DNA of 64,000 bases, taken from positions 2,294,001-2,358,000 of the forward strand of contig CAIIXF020000006.1 in assembly GCA_903813345.2 (NCBI GenBank), read 5' to 3'. Source of the stretch: Owenia fusiformis (taxonomy: Eukaryota; Annelida; Polychaeta; Sabellida; Oweniidae). Below are positions 23,601-38,600 of this stretch, piece by piece (positions within the stretch are counted from its first letter, which is position 1; every line of letters begins with the position of its first letter). The notes beneath the pieces are model-generated. The model saw nothing but the letters and a program-made list of their open reading frames with translations, ran no database searches and had not been told where the DNA came from. A program made the position numbers and the translations under genes.

Positions 23601-26600
23601 GCCATGGAATGCGAAAATGTACAAAGGAATCCACTACCATTTTCAAATGTTGACTCATTAATACCACAAATACAGTTACCCATTGAACCCACAAAGCGTG
23701 CAATTTTCTATGGGTCTAACTTAACACTGTATGTGCTCATTATTTCTATGGTAACTAGGTATTTATTAATCATTACTAATAATTATTTCATGTTAAATGA
23801 TCAAAAATATTATCACAAATTAAAGTTGCAGTTTTTGGCTATACTCATGAAACAATTAATGTAATGATTACAGGATAAAAGATAAAAAATATTACATCCC
23901 CACTCTTACTTGTATACTCATTTTGGTGGTATACCTAATATGTAACTGATAAGTGAGACATCTTGTTAATTAGGGAGCATGTCAACTCTATAAAGTATCC
24001 AAAACAAGGCATGCACATGACAAAATGACTCCACCTATCAAAAGTGAAACTTGTAAGGGACGCTAATATGAAAAAATGTACTTGTGCAATATCGTGTTTG
24101 TCAAAGCAAAATATAAATTAGAACAATTTTGGCCAAATGTTTATCTAGATAATATACATGGTCCCTATTTACAAGACTGAAAGCAATTAGTATATTGGGG
24201 ATGCAACTGATACATGAGAACCTATACTCGTACCTTTCGTGATTTTTTGTGCATGCTGGCGGGGGCACTCCGTGGCTGCCATGGTAATAACACATACAAT
24301 AATTATATGTGAGGAACACACAGTGACACAATAGATACAATGTGTGATAGTTGTTATGGTTATACAATATGAAGTGTTCAGCTTAGAAGATCGAGTTTTC
24401 ACTATGTAAACTTTCAAACAAAATAAAAAAATAATTTATAAATTGATTCATGGTTAGGATTACATGAACAGGAAAAATAAGGGAACACAACATAGTTTTT
24501 GAAAATAAAAGTTGTTCAAAACAAAAAATCAGTAGAATTTATACATATGTGTTTTACATGTCTTTCAGTTTAATATAGGGAAAACTCTGACCAAACTTTT
24601 CAACAAAATCCTTTGTGTTAAAGCACACGTAATTAAAGAAAAATGGGTTGAGGGAACATAATTTCAGATAACTAAATTATGGAGGATTTTAATTTTAAAA
24701 TGCATATTCTAAAAACATATGTCTCAGAGTGACGATACCAGGATTGGACAAATTTTTATATGATGTATCAAGAACACGTTAAAATTATCAATTATTTTTG
24801 CTATAAATGTAAAAGGATAAAAATGAAGTGAACTCAGAGATTGAGCCAACATAATAAGTAATAAATATATTGTGACATGGTTCATGTAATTGTATAAATA
24901 GTGTAAATAACACATGCTATACTTTCTCAAGCACATTCTACACAATGTCATGCATGCATTCAAGCACATGCTATTGTGTAAAAGATAAAGGGTCTGTACT
25001 ACCCTGTGAGGGAAATTCAACTACTGAAATACTATTATTTAACTCAACCAAGACTGAACCTTTAAAAGGTCTATTTTATACAAATCACAGAAAATCCTCA
25101 TCTACATGCTGTATGTTCTACTCTCTGCTACTTTAAATTAATGTCCTATCAAAGAGCCAAGTGTTGACAGACAGAGATTTTAAAACTTGCCACTATTTTG
25201 GACTGACTGAGAGACAGATGGACAAATCAATGTTAACTATTCAATGGCCGAAAATAACAAGAATGGTGACCATTTTGAAAATAGGCGAGCTTTTGGACCA
25301 AGAGTCATAGGAGAGTTTTTTGTATTGATGTTGAACAAAATTAACTTAAAACAGGAATCCTATCGACAGGGGGTTTAAGGCAAATGGTCCAAAAGTGGAT
25401 TTTGCGAGACAGATGGACAAATCAATGTTAACTAAAATGGCTAAAAATAAAAAAATGGATATAATTTTTTGCTGATTTTTCGTAACAAAATTATTTCATA
25501 CATCTACTCTTTACATTGACATGGATTTTTAAAATGTAGGACACTTGAAATTATTTTTAAAGCTAGGAAATAGGTCAAAAGTGAATTTCGCGAGACAAAA
25601 ATGGCGGCCATTTTGAAAATAGGCGAGCTTTTGAACCAGGAGTCATAGGGGAGTTTTCTGTATTGATATTGAACAGAAATAACTTAAAACATGAATCCTA
25701 TTAACAGAGGTTTTAAAACGTGCCACTGTTATTGACGGAAAGTGGATTTCGCGAGTCAGATAGACAAATCAATGTTAACTAAAATGGCTGAAAATAAAAA
25801 AAATGGATATAATTTTTCGCTGATTTTTTGTAACAATATTATTACATATATCTACCCTTTACATTGACATGGATTTTTACAGTGTAGGACACCTGAAATT
25901 ATTTGTAAAGCTAGGAAATGGGTCAAAAGTGAATTTCGCGAGACAAAAGTGACGGCCATTTTGAAAATAGGCGAGCTTTTGAACCAGGAGTCATAGGGGA
26001 GTTTTCTGTATTGATGTTGAACAGAAATAACTTAAAACAGGAATCCTATCGACAGAGGTTTAAAAACGTGCCACTATTGTTGACGGACAGACATCCGGAC
26101 GGACAGACAGACAGACAGACGGACAAGTGAGCGATTGCAAAAGCTCACCATGTGAGCTAAAAAGAATAAACAAAAACATTTTGACAACATTAGTTACTTA
26201 CAATAAAAAAGCATCAAAAGCAACATTTGACAAACAAAAGAACAAATATATAAATCTTATATAAGTAAGAATAATAAAAAACTTTTCAACAGTATATCAC
26301 AATACATAATGACACAAAAAGAATATTTACAAGTTTGCAATGCCAATTTCCCCTACTGACATATGTTCTGACATTAGCAAATGATGTTCATACAACAATT
26401 CACTGAAGCAGTTTGAGACACCATTAAACGCTATTGATGTACATACAACATTTTACTGAAGCAGTTTGAGACACCATTATATGCTATTGATGTACAGTAC
26501 ATACAACATTTACTGAAGCAGTTTAAGACACCAACCATTAAAGAGACATACCGCTGAGAAACATCTATGGATTTCACAACCACATTTAACCTTATGACGC

Positions 26601-29600
26601 TTTAATCAAATAAATTACATGTGAACAAAAGTTATTTATCCCAGAGGATTAATGATTTGGTATTAATAACATAGTGCAGTATATAGTTAACATGCTGTAT
26701 TAAGAAATCGAGTTAGATGTGAAATATATTTTGTTAAACAATTGTCAATGTTAGGACATACTCTAGCTTATCTATCCCAGAACAATGATGGTTAGCTCTT
26801 TGTGAAAACATGTATTGTTATTGTCATGCTTCATTTCTGGACCCCTCTCTTTATTTTGTTCACATCCATAGGATCTAGGTTGGGGTGAGGTAAGGTGTGT
26901 CGGGGTAGGGGGTCACAAGGCAATGAAACAATACAAATCAAGTCACTGAAATCAAGAAAATTGAATGAAATAATTTAGAAAGAAAAACTAACCTTTGATA
27001 TTGCACTTGTTGATCGAACATGGTTATTATGAAGCTTTGTGCCATCAGGTGTCAATGGATGCGACTTCTTTTTCTTGGATTTTGTTGTTTTGACCCCATC
27101 ATCGACATGGATAGTGTTATGTCTAACAGTGGTTGGAGCTGGATACAGAGGTGGCCTGGTAGATTCATCAACTGCAATTTAAGGTGAAATGTTGAATGGA
27201 AGTACATCAGGGAAGAAAACAGTTCAGAAAAATGGCATCACTCAGTTAATTCACAATGCCTCACATGTTGATAAAAGCCAGATTCTCCAAAATGAAGCAA
27301 ATGTAGAAGTATGGACCATTGGTGTAAATTTCCAGCAGGGACCCCCATAAAATGGTTATATGAGCAAAGTTTCAGGAATTTGACAGTATTCACTTCACAC
27401 AAACATCATACCAAGTTTGTTCTTCTATTTAACAAATCTTTACTTACACTCATCCTTTGCGGTACGTTTCTTAGAAGGTTTGCTTTCACAACGCCCTTCA
27501 TTGGTTATTGCAGCCACCTGGAAAGATGAACAAATGATAAATATGATAAATGTCAACTTAAAATGCAAAATGGATGTCATATAAATTATCCATCATGCCC
27601 AAAATCTCACATCTGTAAACATTTTGAGTTGCATGGACAGTTTTCCTGGAATGTTGATGACAAAATTTATATCGTCCACCAATCAGCATTAAGATGATGA
27701 CAATAAAACAAGTTTCAAAGTGTGATTAAAGAACAACATCAAAAATTTAATATAAACAATAATACTAAAAAATCCTAAAAAGTTTGGAGGTCTTAATGGA
27801 CTCAAGACAAATGAAAACTGAGTAATAATATTTTTATAAATTAATGTACTCACTGTTACAACATATTCAGTATCAGGAGTTAGTCGGTGTGGAGAAAAAC
27901 TGTAAGCATTTCCAGAATATACTACTTTCCCATTCATTGTGACCTCATACTTAGATATTCGTCCAAGTGGCACCTCTGGGGCATCCCATGTTATCTTCAG
28001 TTCATTTCTACCAATCACATGCACCGTTGGTTTGGCTGGGGCATGGGCACCTAATGTATTAGAAGGCATACAGTACAAGAACATCAATTCTTGTTGCTTG
28101 TTAAGTTGTAATAGTGTTGATCCATAGGCTCATTGAAAATGACGTTTTACTGTTTCAAAAAAACATTTTTGATGACTAGTAATTCAGTTTTTTGATCACA
28201 CAAGTAGCACCCTAAAACATTTTAGCCTTCAGCATGGCTAACAAAAAGACATTCATGGAATCATCAGAATCATTCACGAAGTATTTCTATTAGGCATCAA
28301 GGTAAGGTTTAAACAATTGAGATGAGGTCTATTGACACCTGGCCAACACAATGAGAAATGTAGGATGCTAAAAGAATTGTGTACATACCTAACTCAGAGG
28401 TTGAACCACTCATAGATGCTTTAGGTCCCTTGCCTTTAGAAGTAGAAGCACACACCTGGAAACATATTTACATAGACCATATCAACATATATATGTATAT
28501 GTGTTCTCCTCAGAATTTTTTTCCTCATATCAGGTAAATGCAAAAGGTCTGTTTAACACAATTATGACCATAGTTGGTCGAATATTTATGCCATTTTTAT
28601 GATGTTTTTATTATCAAGAGATTGAAAATAGACTTTCCAAGTGGATGCTCGGGGTATCAGTAGATTGTCTTTCTGAACTTAGTCAAATTTTTAAGGAAAT
28701 CAATATGAAATTGACATTTTTAAAGAAAAATGGAAGAAACACAAAATGGTTCTTCTTTCTGCAGAAGAAAAATGTTTTCTTAATAGAGTATGAACAGTGC
28801 TGTACTTACATGGACTTCATAAGTCGTGTTTGGGTGCAGCCCACTTATAATGGCACTCAGTTCAGTAGTATGGTCTACACAACTGTTTCCTTAATAACAA
28901 AAATCAATTTATAACTTTAACATCTGTAAAATATGTAACTGTTAAGATTATATTAGGTATTATCTTGTGTTTTGAACATGTTACGGCTAATGTTAAGACA
29001 ATTTTTTTGAGATTCTGAAAAAGTTCATTTTCACTGTAAACAATTCGAATCTTGAGCTAGCCCCTTTCTCTGAAATAACATACTTGTTTAGGGAGAAGGG
29101 GAGGGGGTTCACAAAGGCTTTATGCAAAAATATGGTAAACGAGAAGCAATAATATCAAGTACTGTAGTAACTGTTCACCAACGGAGTTTAAAGGTCTTAC
29201 CTTGGTATACAAAGTAGTTCTTCAACTGCCCATTACTGTTCTCAGGGGGTTCCCAGCCAACCTTCAACTGTGTAGTTGTGCTACCTAAGAACCTAAGGTT
29301 TGTGGGTGCTTCAGGCACTGAAAATTAAAAAGAAATTAAAGTTTCATGAAATTCAATAATGAATATTGTATATCTCATAATAGTCTTTCAGAAATAATCA
29401 CCTTAAAATGATCAGACTAACTGCATTTTGGAAAAAATCAACTGTGTTTCTTTTATACAACTGTTACAAGGGTAAATTTGTCAGAGCGCACCTGAAACTT
29501 ATTTCAAGCAATCAATACATGTATGTGTAAAACTTTAACAGATTAAAAATTGCACCTGATTCTTCTGTTGTCACGGTAACAGGATCACTACAAGGGCTGT

Positions 29601-32600
29601 CATCCCCTGTTGTTGAAGCCCTCAGTCTGAAGTTGAATGTGGTATAAGGGGCAAGATTTGTGAATGTATGACTGAGCTCTTTGCCCTGGTACACTGCCCT
29701 GTTGCCATCATAGATGATGTACTTTACATTAAAGCCACTCTTGGTTGTCACCTCAGCCCAGGTCAGCTCTATTTGTGTAGGGCCTTGAACTGAAAACAAA
29801 TTGAGGAAAGACATATGAAGCTTTCATAAAACTATGAGAAACATAAATAAATTTTCCATTTTCCATTAAGTTTGTGTCATTATTAGTTCCAGTATGAGGT
29901 ACACCAGTAATACATGATCTGTAGTATTGGAAATAGGGTTTATCCTGTGGGGAATATGTATGTATATATATCCACTAGGTCCCTTCAGAAGGATAAAATA
30001 GCTTTATTGAAAACAGCCATGAGTACCATTTCCTTGGGATAAACCTGATATTTGAAGTTGCACAAAAATATTTATACCTTCAGCGGAGGGAGGAGGTGGT
30101 TTAGAGAGACGTTTGAGAATCTCTAAAGTTGAAACTACCTCCTCCAATAGGTCTGGGCTTACTTCACTCTGCTTCTCCACTTCCTAGAAACAACAAAAGT
30201 GTGAGATTAAGAATGAATGCTTAATTGTGGCAGGTTTATGGGTAACGTGTCAGAATCATTCTTTTCTCAATATACTATACTATTTAAGCTGGACTTAGAC
30301 AAGTTTTTAGACTGTTTCAGTCATTTCTTAGTGTTTTCAAGTATTTATGCAGGGCCATCAGATGGGGGGGTGCGATGGGTGCGACCGCACCCCCCTTTGT
30401 TACCCCCCAAAATAAATTTGAGAAATTTTTTTTTTGAAAAATATTTTTTTGTAATTTTTTTTCATTGACTCATACACTTTGAAAGTACCCAGAAAGCACC
30501 AAATAGCATCTTAAAATTGTAAAATTTCTAGGGGTATTGGCCACCCCTCACACCCCCACAAAACAATGGAAAAGTTCTAAATTTATTTTAGCGTTTTGTC
30601 TCAGACACTTTTAAAGTGCCCAGACATCATCAAATAGCTCCTTGATATATTTAGTGTTTCTGGGGGACTTGCTCCCCCTCTTGCATCTTGCACTTGCATA
30701 ACCCCCCCCTCTGGCGCCCCCCTTGACCCCCCAACCTCTGGCGCCCCCCCTCCTCTTGACCCCCCCCCAAAAAAAAAATTGTGATTTTCTCAAATTCAAA
30801 AATTGACTCATACAATTTGAAAATGCCCAGAAAGCACCAAATAGCGTCGTAAAATTGTAAAATTTTCTAGGGGGAGTGGGCCACCCCTCACACCCCAAAC
30901 AAAACAATGGAAAACTTCTGAATTTGTTTTATGTATTGTCTCAGACACTTTTAAATTGCCCAGACATCATCAAATAGCTCATTGATAAAGTTAATGATTC
31001 TGGAAGACTAACACTTACTCGCCCTCTGGCATCCCCACTCCACCTCCCCCTCTGGCAGCCGCCCCCCCCCCCTTAACACCCCCCCCCCAAAAAAAAAATT
31101 GAGATTTTTCAAATTTTTTTATTGACTCATACATTTTGAAAGTGCCAAGAAAGCACCAAATAGCATCTTAAAATTGTAAAATTTTCTTGGGAAATATGCG
31201 CTTTTAGGCACAGACACTTTTAAAGTGCCCAAACTTCTAATGGAATAGCACCTTGATATTGTAAGTTTTGATATGGGGGACAAACACTTGCTCCCCCTCT
31301 GGCACCCCAGCCCCACCTCCCCCTCTGGCACCCCTCTCCCCCCTCTTTGACACCCCCAACATTTGAAAAAAATTGTGATTGTTTTTTAATGTTTTTATTG
31401 ACTAATACCTTTAAAAGTGCCCAGAAGCACCAAATATCATCTTTAAATTGTAAAATTTTCTAGGAGAGTTAGCTACCCCTCACATCCCCCACAAAACAAA
31501 ATAAATATTCTGAATTTCATGTATTGTCTCAGACATTTTTTAAGTGCCCAGACATCATCAAATAGCACCTTGATATGGTCAATGTTTCTGGGGGACAAAC
31601 CCTTGCTCCCCTACTGGCACCCCACCCAACTTCACCCTCTCATCCTCTTTGACACCCCCAAAAGAATTTGAAAAAAAATTCACATTTTTCTTATTGACTC
31701 ATAACGCACAGGCGTACCAGATGGTTCCAAATTCGCTCCAAATACAAGCAAATTTCAAAATTTTCATGGGGGAGAACCCCCAGACCCCCCTGAATGATCG
31801 GTTTTTTATTCACTCAACTCTTATTTTTGTGCTGATGGCGTACTGGACTATATCCTCTAGTCTGAAATTTTTTTGAAATTTGGAATGAAAATATTCAGAC
31901 TATAGCCCACATATGTTAAAATTTGGGATTGAAAAATATTTGTTTACATAGGAAGTGCCATTCAAAATGGCCGACTGGGTAAATTAATTTGCATACTTGT
32001 TACTTCCCCTAGCTTTATTTCCATTTGGCAATATGCTGTGTTACTTTTCATAGCATTTAATTGTACCTTACTACTTAATTGAATTGTTATAATGCTTATT
32101 TTTGGGAAGGGAAGTTTCCTAAAATTGATAATTGTGTGCCTGAAATTTCCTGTTTTTTCCCACAGGAGGGACATAATGATCAATAGACTGAATTCTCAGG
32201 AAATTCAGTCTATTGGATATAGACTAGGTGGCGTACTACTAAGAAACTTACACTTTGAAAGTGCCCAGAAAGCATCAAATAGCATCTCAAAACTGTAAAA
32301 TTTTCTAGGGGGAGTGGACCACTCCTCACACCCCCCACAAAACAATTGGAACGTTTGGAAGTTGCATTTGTTAATTCAAAACCAATATAGGGAGTAACTG
32401 ACACCCCCCCCCCTCTGTCTTACGCGATTTGATTTACGCGGCAAAAATTTTTTTTTATTAAAATATTTATTCACAAAAATAAAACAAACATATTTACAAA
32501 ACATATCAAGTATTTAGTTTTGAAATAATATTATCGATTGCATGATTAAAAATACCTGTTGACATATGATCCAATAATCTTTTATAAAATATGAAACTTG

Positions 32601-35600
32601 ATTTCACTTTTAACTGTAAATTACAATTTAAAAGTGATTGTTCATCTTCAGAGTTTTTTGACCATTCGGAATGGATTGTTTTTGCAGTAATTGCTATGAT
32701 TAAATTTTTTATTACAGCTACATTATTATTTTCACTAAATCCTAAAACAATATGTTTCCATTTTATGTTCAAATTTAAACTGGTTCCTATAGTATTCCAT
32801 ATGTCGACAGATTTCTTGCACTCATACAGCATATGTTCCATGGTGTGATTTTTATTACAGTGAACACATTTTGAAATAACTTGTCTGTTCCATTTATTAA
32901 CAATATAACCACAAGGAAGACAATTATTTACAATTTTAAAATTCAGTTCTGCTAAATATTTACATGGCATTTTCAAAATCTTCTGATTATATACATCTTT
33001 ATAAAATTCACAATCACTAGGTGTTTTAAATTGCCTACTCCAAAAAGCTTCAGTATAATTTCGTTTTCTTATCTTGTTAATTAAAATATTATAAAACAAC
33101 TTTGACTTTTTGTTAATTATATAATGGTACTTATTGTTAGCAAGGATGTTATATTTATATTGTATATTTGTAAAGTTTGCATACAGTGTATCAACAGTAT
33201 TTGTTATACATCTCATTATATTTCGAATGACTGAATATTCATAAAACCAATTTTTTTTGTCTTTAAGACGGTTAAATACATAGTGTTCTGATAAAATATT
33301 TCCGTTTTCATCAAAGAAATCTTTCACATATATGAAGCCTACTTTTACCCAGTTTTTAAAAAGAATGACCTTATCTTTCCATTTAAAGTTAAAGTTAAGC
33401 CAAAGCACTTCATTAAAAATGCTGTTATTATTAATTTTCTTTTTATCTTTGCACATGTTAAAATCTATAAAAATGTTCCTGTAAAACAAAGATTCTTTAA
33501 AGATATTATCAGTAGTGTTTGTTTTCAAAAAATCTTTAACTTGAAACCCCATTTGATTTATATAATATGTAGGAATGCTTTTCCATGCACTTGTGCTATT
33601 TATCAATCTGGGTACCCAGGCACATCTTAGACTGGCAATTTTAGTGTCTATATCAACTAAATTAAGACCCCCATCTATAGTTCTTCCAATTATAACATCT
33701 CTTTTTACACATTCCCTTTTCCATAAAAATGCAAAGATCATTTTTCTTAATTCTTTTTTCACCCATTCTGGAACATCTAGAATTGTAAAATTATAGATAA
33801 ATTTTGAAATGGCTAGTGAATTTATAATGTGAACTTTTCCAAATAAACTCAATTTTCTTTTTTTCCAGGATTCAAAAAGTTTTTCCATGTCTTTTATTTT
33901 TGGTTTCCAGTTTAATTCTTCACAAAGCTTCTCGTTATGACCTATGTATACTCCTAAACATTTTATAGGGTCGTTTGTAAATTGTACTCCATGTATTTTA
34001 CTGTTTTCCTGATTTTTAAGATTTCCTAACAAAATTCCCGTAGTTTTCCCCAAATGTAATTTTAAACCTGAAACCTTTGAAAATTGTTTAATTGTTTCCA
34101 ATGCATGAGAAATAGAGTTTTCATCTTTCATAATAAGTGTCGTATCATCTGCATGCTGAATTATTTTCAGAACATTTCCATTTATATCAATACCACTTAT
34201 ATTTTCATTTTGTAAGATTGCTTTAGATAAAAATTCGACACATAGATTGAATATCAAAGCCGATGCTGGGCAACCTTGCCGTATGCCTTTTTGTAGTTTA
34301 ATTTCTCTTGAAAGATGTCCATTGTTTTTTATTACCAGTTTTGGGTCATTGTAAAAAGTCTTGATCATTTTTATGAATTTTGGACCAAAATTTAGTCTTT
34401 TCAAAATTTCCATCATAAAATCCCAATTCAAACTATCAAATGCTTTTTTGAAATCAATACACAATAATAAACCATTTACTTTATTATAATTTGTGTAATC
34501 GAGAATATCTAGTAAAAGTCTTGCATTTGTACCAATAAAACGACCATTAATATATGCTGATTGATCTACATTGACTAATTTTTTAATAACTTTTTGAATC
34601 CTGTTTGCAATTACATATGCCAAAATTTTATAGTCATAATTAGCTAGACTTATAGGACGATAATTTTCAAAAAGTTCTCTTTCCCCTTTTTTAAATAATA
34701 ATGACAAAATAGATTGTTTCATAGATTCTGATAACTCACCATATTCAAAACTTTCAATTGCTACATCAATAAAAATATCTTTGATTTGTTCCCAAAAAGT
34801 TTTATAAAATTCAGGTGTAATACCATCGTTACCAGGGCTTTTGTTATTCTTAAGATTATGTACGGCGGCATATAATTCTTCTTCAGTAACATCATTTTCA
34901 CATTCTTGTTTTTCATTGTTATTAAGTACATGTTCTATATTTACATTATCTAAAAAATCAGTTATAAGTTCCTTTTCAAGTAAATCACTGGAATACAAAT
35001 TTTCATAAAATTTAGCAGATTCTTCTAAGATATCTTTATCAGTATATGCATACCCAGAGCTTGTTTTTATTTTTCTGATTACATTGTGTTTCTGCCTTGT
35101 CTTTTCAAGGGAAAAAAAATATTTAGTACTTTTTTCACCTTCTTCCATGTATTTTGCTTTTGACCTTACAAAGTATCCATTGATCTTATCATCATATAAC
35201 TTATTAAGTTTTGATTCATTTTCTAATTTGAGTATGTCAAGGCTTTTTCTGACTTCAGCATTTGAGCATTTTTCTATAGCATTAGATAATTCATCAATTT
35301 CCTTTTGAACATATGACATCACATTTTGTTTTAATCTTGATTTGGTTATTGCATACCCTATGGATGTCCTTTTGATTTTGCTTTTTAAGATTTCCCAAAA
35401 TATTCGTTTTGACTTAACATATGAATATTGATTTTTAACCCACTGTATACACTCATTTATTTTGTTTTTTGCGGCAAAAAAATTGACAATTTTATATTCT
35501 CTTTAGTAAGCTAAAAACCGCACCCCCCTTGGAGAAAAGTGTCTTACGGGCCTGTTATGGTATATCGAATATATGTACATCATGAAGCAGATTTGTCAAA

Positions 35601-38600
35601 GTAAACATTACAAACATATGATTTATTAATATTACAAATAATTAACTTTTATCATAAAGACTTGTACTGATATTTAGTTTACTGTAATATTTCATTTTTC
35701 CCTGACAAAGTGTCACATGATCATCTATTTAAACAAACTCAATGCTTTAAAATTGCATTTACCAGAAGTGCTGGGATGACAATCTTGTGTTCCCTCAGTC
35801 TCAGGCAGCCTACAGGTTGGCTAGCTAGGGTCCTCAGGGTCCTGGAATAAAGGCAAAACATCAATTGTGCATTCAATATTAATTACAATTAAATCTGGCC
35901 AGTTTGCAAACACATAATATGGTGATTCCACCCACCCTAAGGTAAGCTTCAAAAAAACTAAGTTCTGAACTTTGTTTTCACTAGATTCATTTGTGGTATT
36001 TCAACATACACTACATGTTTATCTGATTATGTTGATTTTGCGATAAAAAACTGTCAAATCAAACTGGTGCCCAGGAATGTATTCAATGGAAACTCAAATG
36101 TCAACTAACTAAATTTTGATGGAAGTTGTCATACAATAGATGCTCTCTATGAATTGCCATGGATACCATATATAGAATTCAGTTATGCAGATTCAAAACT
36201 TTATTCTTACCCCTTACAAAAACAACTTATCAAATTGGTGCCAATGGTTCAAATTAGAAAAATGCAGTGCTACCTATACAGAGAATAAAAACCTTGGGCA
36301 GAACAGTTCTTAACAGTTAAAGGTTCAATGAGTTTACAACTTACATTGCAGCGAACCAGCCAGTTTCTCCATCCTCTGCACACAGTAATGTAGCGAGGGT
36401 GCGAAGTACTTCTTCAGAATGTGCGTTATTCAACAAGCGGGCGTGGCCATCTTTATTGGTTGCTAAGCAACTGAGTGCAAAACAAGCATTCTTACTGGCT
36501 CCTGTATCATTACAGCACAGCATCTTGGCTAGAGATGAGATCTGAAAGTAAAGAAATACATGGATGTAAACTATAAAAATGACTGCACGAGCAAGATGTA
36601 AAGTTTACATCATATTCCAACAAATACCATACCTTTTTTTTAGAAATGAAGGTTATTTGTGATTTGTCTACTTAGGACTAGTTTATGCATAACTAACATA
36701 TTTGATCCACTTTTAACATTAACTTTGCATTATGATTTGGTATTTTACTGGTTACTGTCCTTAAATGTTTCATAATGCTTGTGTTGAATCCATAGATTTA
36801 ACCTTGTGTGTCTCGTATGTGGTTGTTTGTCTTACCATTCTCTCTGACTCAGGTATCTTCAGAAGTCTGGTTCTGCCTTCTTCCATGTCACACATACGAC
36901 CAATAGCAAATGCTGCATTCATTCCACGACCAGCCTCATCAACCCCCAGGGACATGACGATCTTGGAGAGGATTACAGATGTGTCTTTGTGTTCCAATAG
37001 TCGACTACAGCCTTCCTCTGCTATTGTCAACCTGTCAAAGAAGAGAATGAGCAGAGGATGAGAACATTTTGGGGAAAAGGACCATGCAGATTGCAGATAT
37101 GTAAAAGTGTTGTTACATGTTACTGTTCTTGTTAACATACACAAATACAGAAATGTTCTTAACATACAAAATGTTTATTATTACTTTTTATTACAATTAT
37201 AAATTCAAAAACAATCAAGTACCTCGCAAGGACAAGTGCAGCATTACTAGCTGTCCACATGTTTTCATTATTGAGCAGTGCTGTTATGTGTGTTATTGTA
37301 TCATCAAGGCAACTCTCCCCTAGCATCCACTCCCTCCCTTCATGAGATTCCGCCTGAAAGCAATTAAGTTAAACAAATTATCAAAATTAGGACTTAATAG
37401 GTTTTAATAGAAATTGTCTGTCATTGAAAGAAATGTTTGCTTTTACAAGTCTTAATACTTCAATATATTTAAAATTGCACTCTCGCTAAACAGAAAGGCA
37501 GATAAACATTTTTTGACATGAAAACAGCTAAAGTAAAATTTGTCCATCAGGAACACCACAGGGACTGGACAAAAAAGTTCAGATTAGTAGGTGTTCATAT
37601 TTCAAGGTTTTAACACATTTATGGTAATTTATCATGCAGATGATAAATGGGACTTCAAGAAGTGTTCACATCTAGAGGTGTTTGGATTAGAGAGGTGTTC
37701 AGGTATACAGGTTTTACTGTAGTGCACTAATTACCAGTGTTCCCATGGTGCCCGCTGCATTCATCACACTCTCTGAATCATCAAAGGTCAACATTCTGGT
37801 CAGATCTGATAGGATTTTGTGAGCTTCAGGTTGTGTGGAGGCTAACAATCCCATAATTCTTACACAGCCTATCTCACTCTCAGCAATGGTGCCAATTATG
37901 TAGGCAGAATTCCCAGCAACTCTAGAAAATACAGATATCATATTCTAATAAGCTTAATTCTAGAATTATGGAAAATTAAATTATTGTTGAATTTGCAAAG
38001 TATAATGTCAAATGGTTGTTTAAATATCTAATGTCATCACAGGTGCAGCTATAACACAATGTAATAAATACATTTAACATATTGGGAATTGTGTGAATAT
38101 TTACATACAGAAAATTACCATGACTGTTGATTAAATAAAAAAAAGATAATTATAAGTGCTTATTCAAATTTAGCTATCTGATGATATTTAGAAATAACAA
38201 TACAATGTAATTTTATTCAACATTTTATTTGAGTTTGTTCTGTTCAGCTGAAGACAAGAAAGGTAATTTAGATTTTTTATCAAATCCTTTTTTTAGGAAA
38301 AATATTCTAAAAAAATATATTACTCATACATTTAGAATTCATATTAATTTGGAACTTGATTCATATTTCACATTCTAAATGGTCGACACACCTTTAATTA
38401 TATATGTAACCAATATTTTTGAGTTTTATAAATTTTGATTTAAATCTGAAATGCTTCACATTACTTTAGATTACTTTTATTATTATATCTTGGTTACCGA
38501 CATATTTGGCGAGCAATACCTCATTGGTATATTCCGTATTTTACACTCAAAGACAGAGCCAGAAACCCCTCCTTGGAGGAGCCCTGTGTTATTTTTTGTG

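Larger units (their letters stand above)
23027..26992. other. ARM-FN3 intron 14, 4 kb
   Basis: This intron between minus-strand exons 14 and 15 holds the tandem-array relative at 25145-26163 and the 3-copy minisatellite at 26383-26543. The rest is AT-rich with no recognisable exon. Frames such as 24101-24417 and 24724-25020 have no recognisable motifs. Confidence 0.7.
30350..35554. mobile_element. PolyC-rich DNA-transposon-like element with 5-bp TSD
   Basis: The element begins CAGGGCCATCAGA and ends with the inverse of CAGGCCCGTAAGA. Both ends are followed inward by a GGGGGGTGCG stretch. It is flanked by TTATG at 30345-30349 and 35555-35559. The interior is a tandem series of 275-340 bp units and a later 3.0 kb LINE. 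Without the LINE it would be about 2.2 kb. No transposase is present. The terminal CAGGGCC resembles hAT-type ends, but the 5-bp duplication is short for classical hAT. Confidence 0.6.
30184..35762. other. ARM-FN3 intron 6, filled by a nested transposon pair
   Basis: The intron between exon 6 (35763-35841) and exon 7 (30078-30183) is almost entirely a 5.2 kb polyC-rich element (30350-35554) with a LINE inserted in it. Only about 170 bp at the left and 210 bp at the right look like original intron. Confidence 0.8.
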
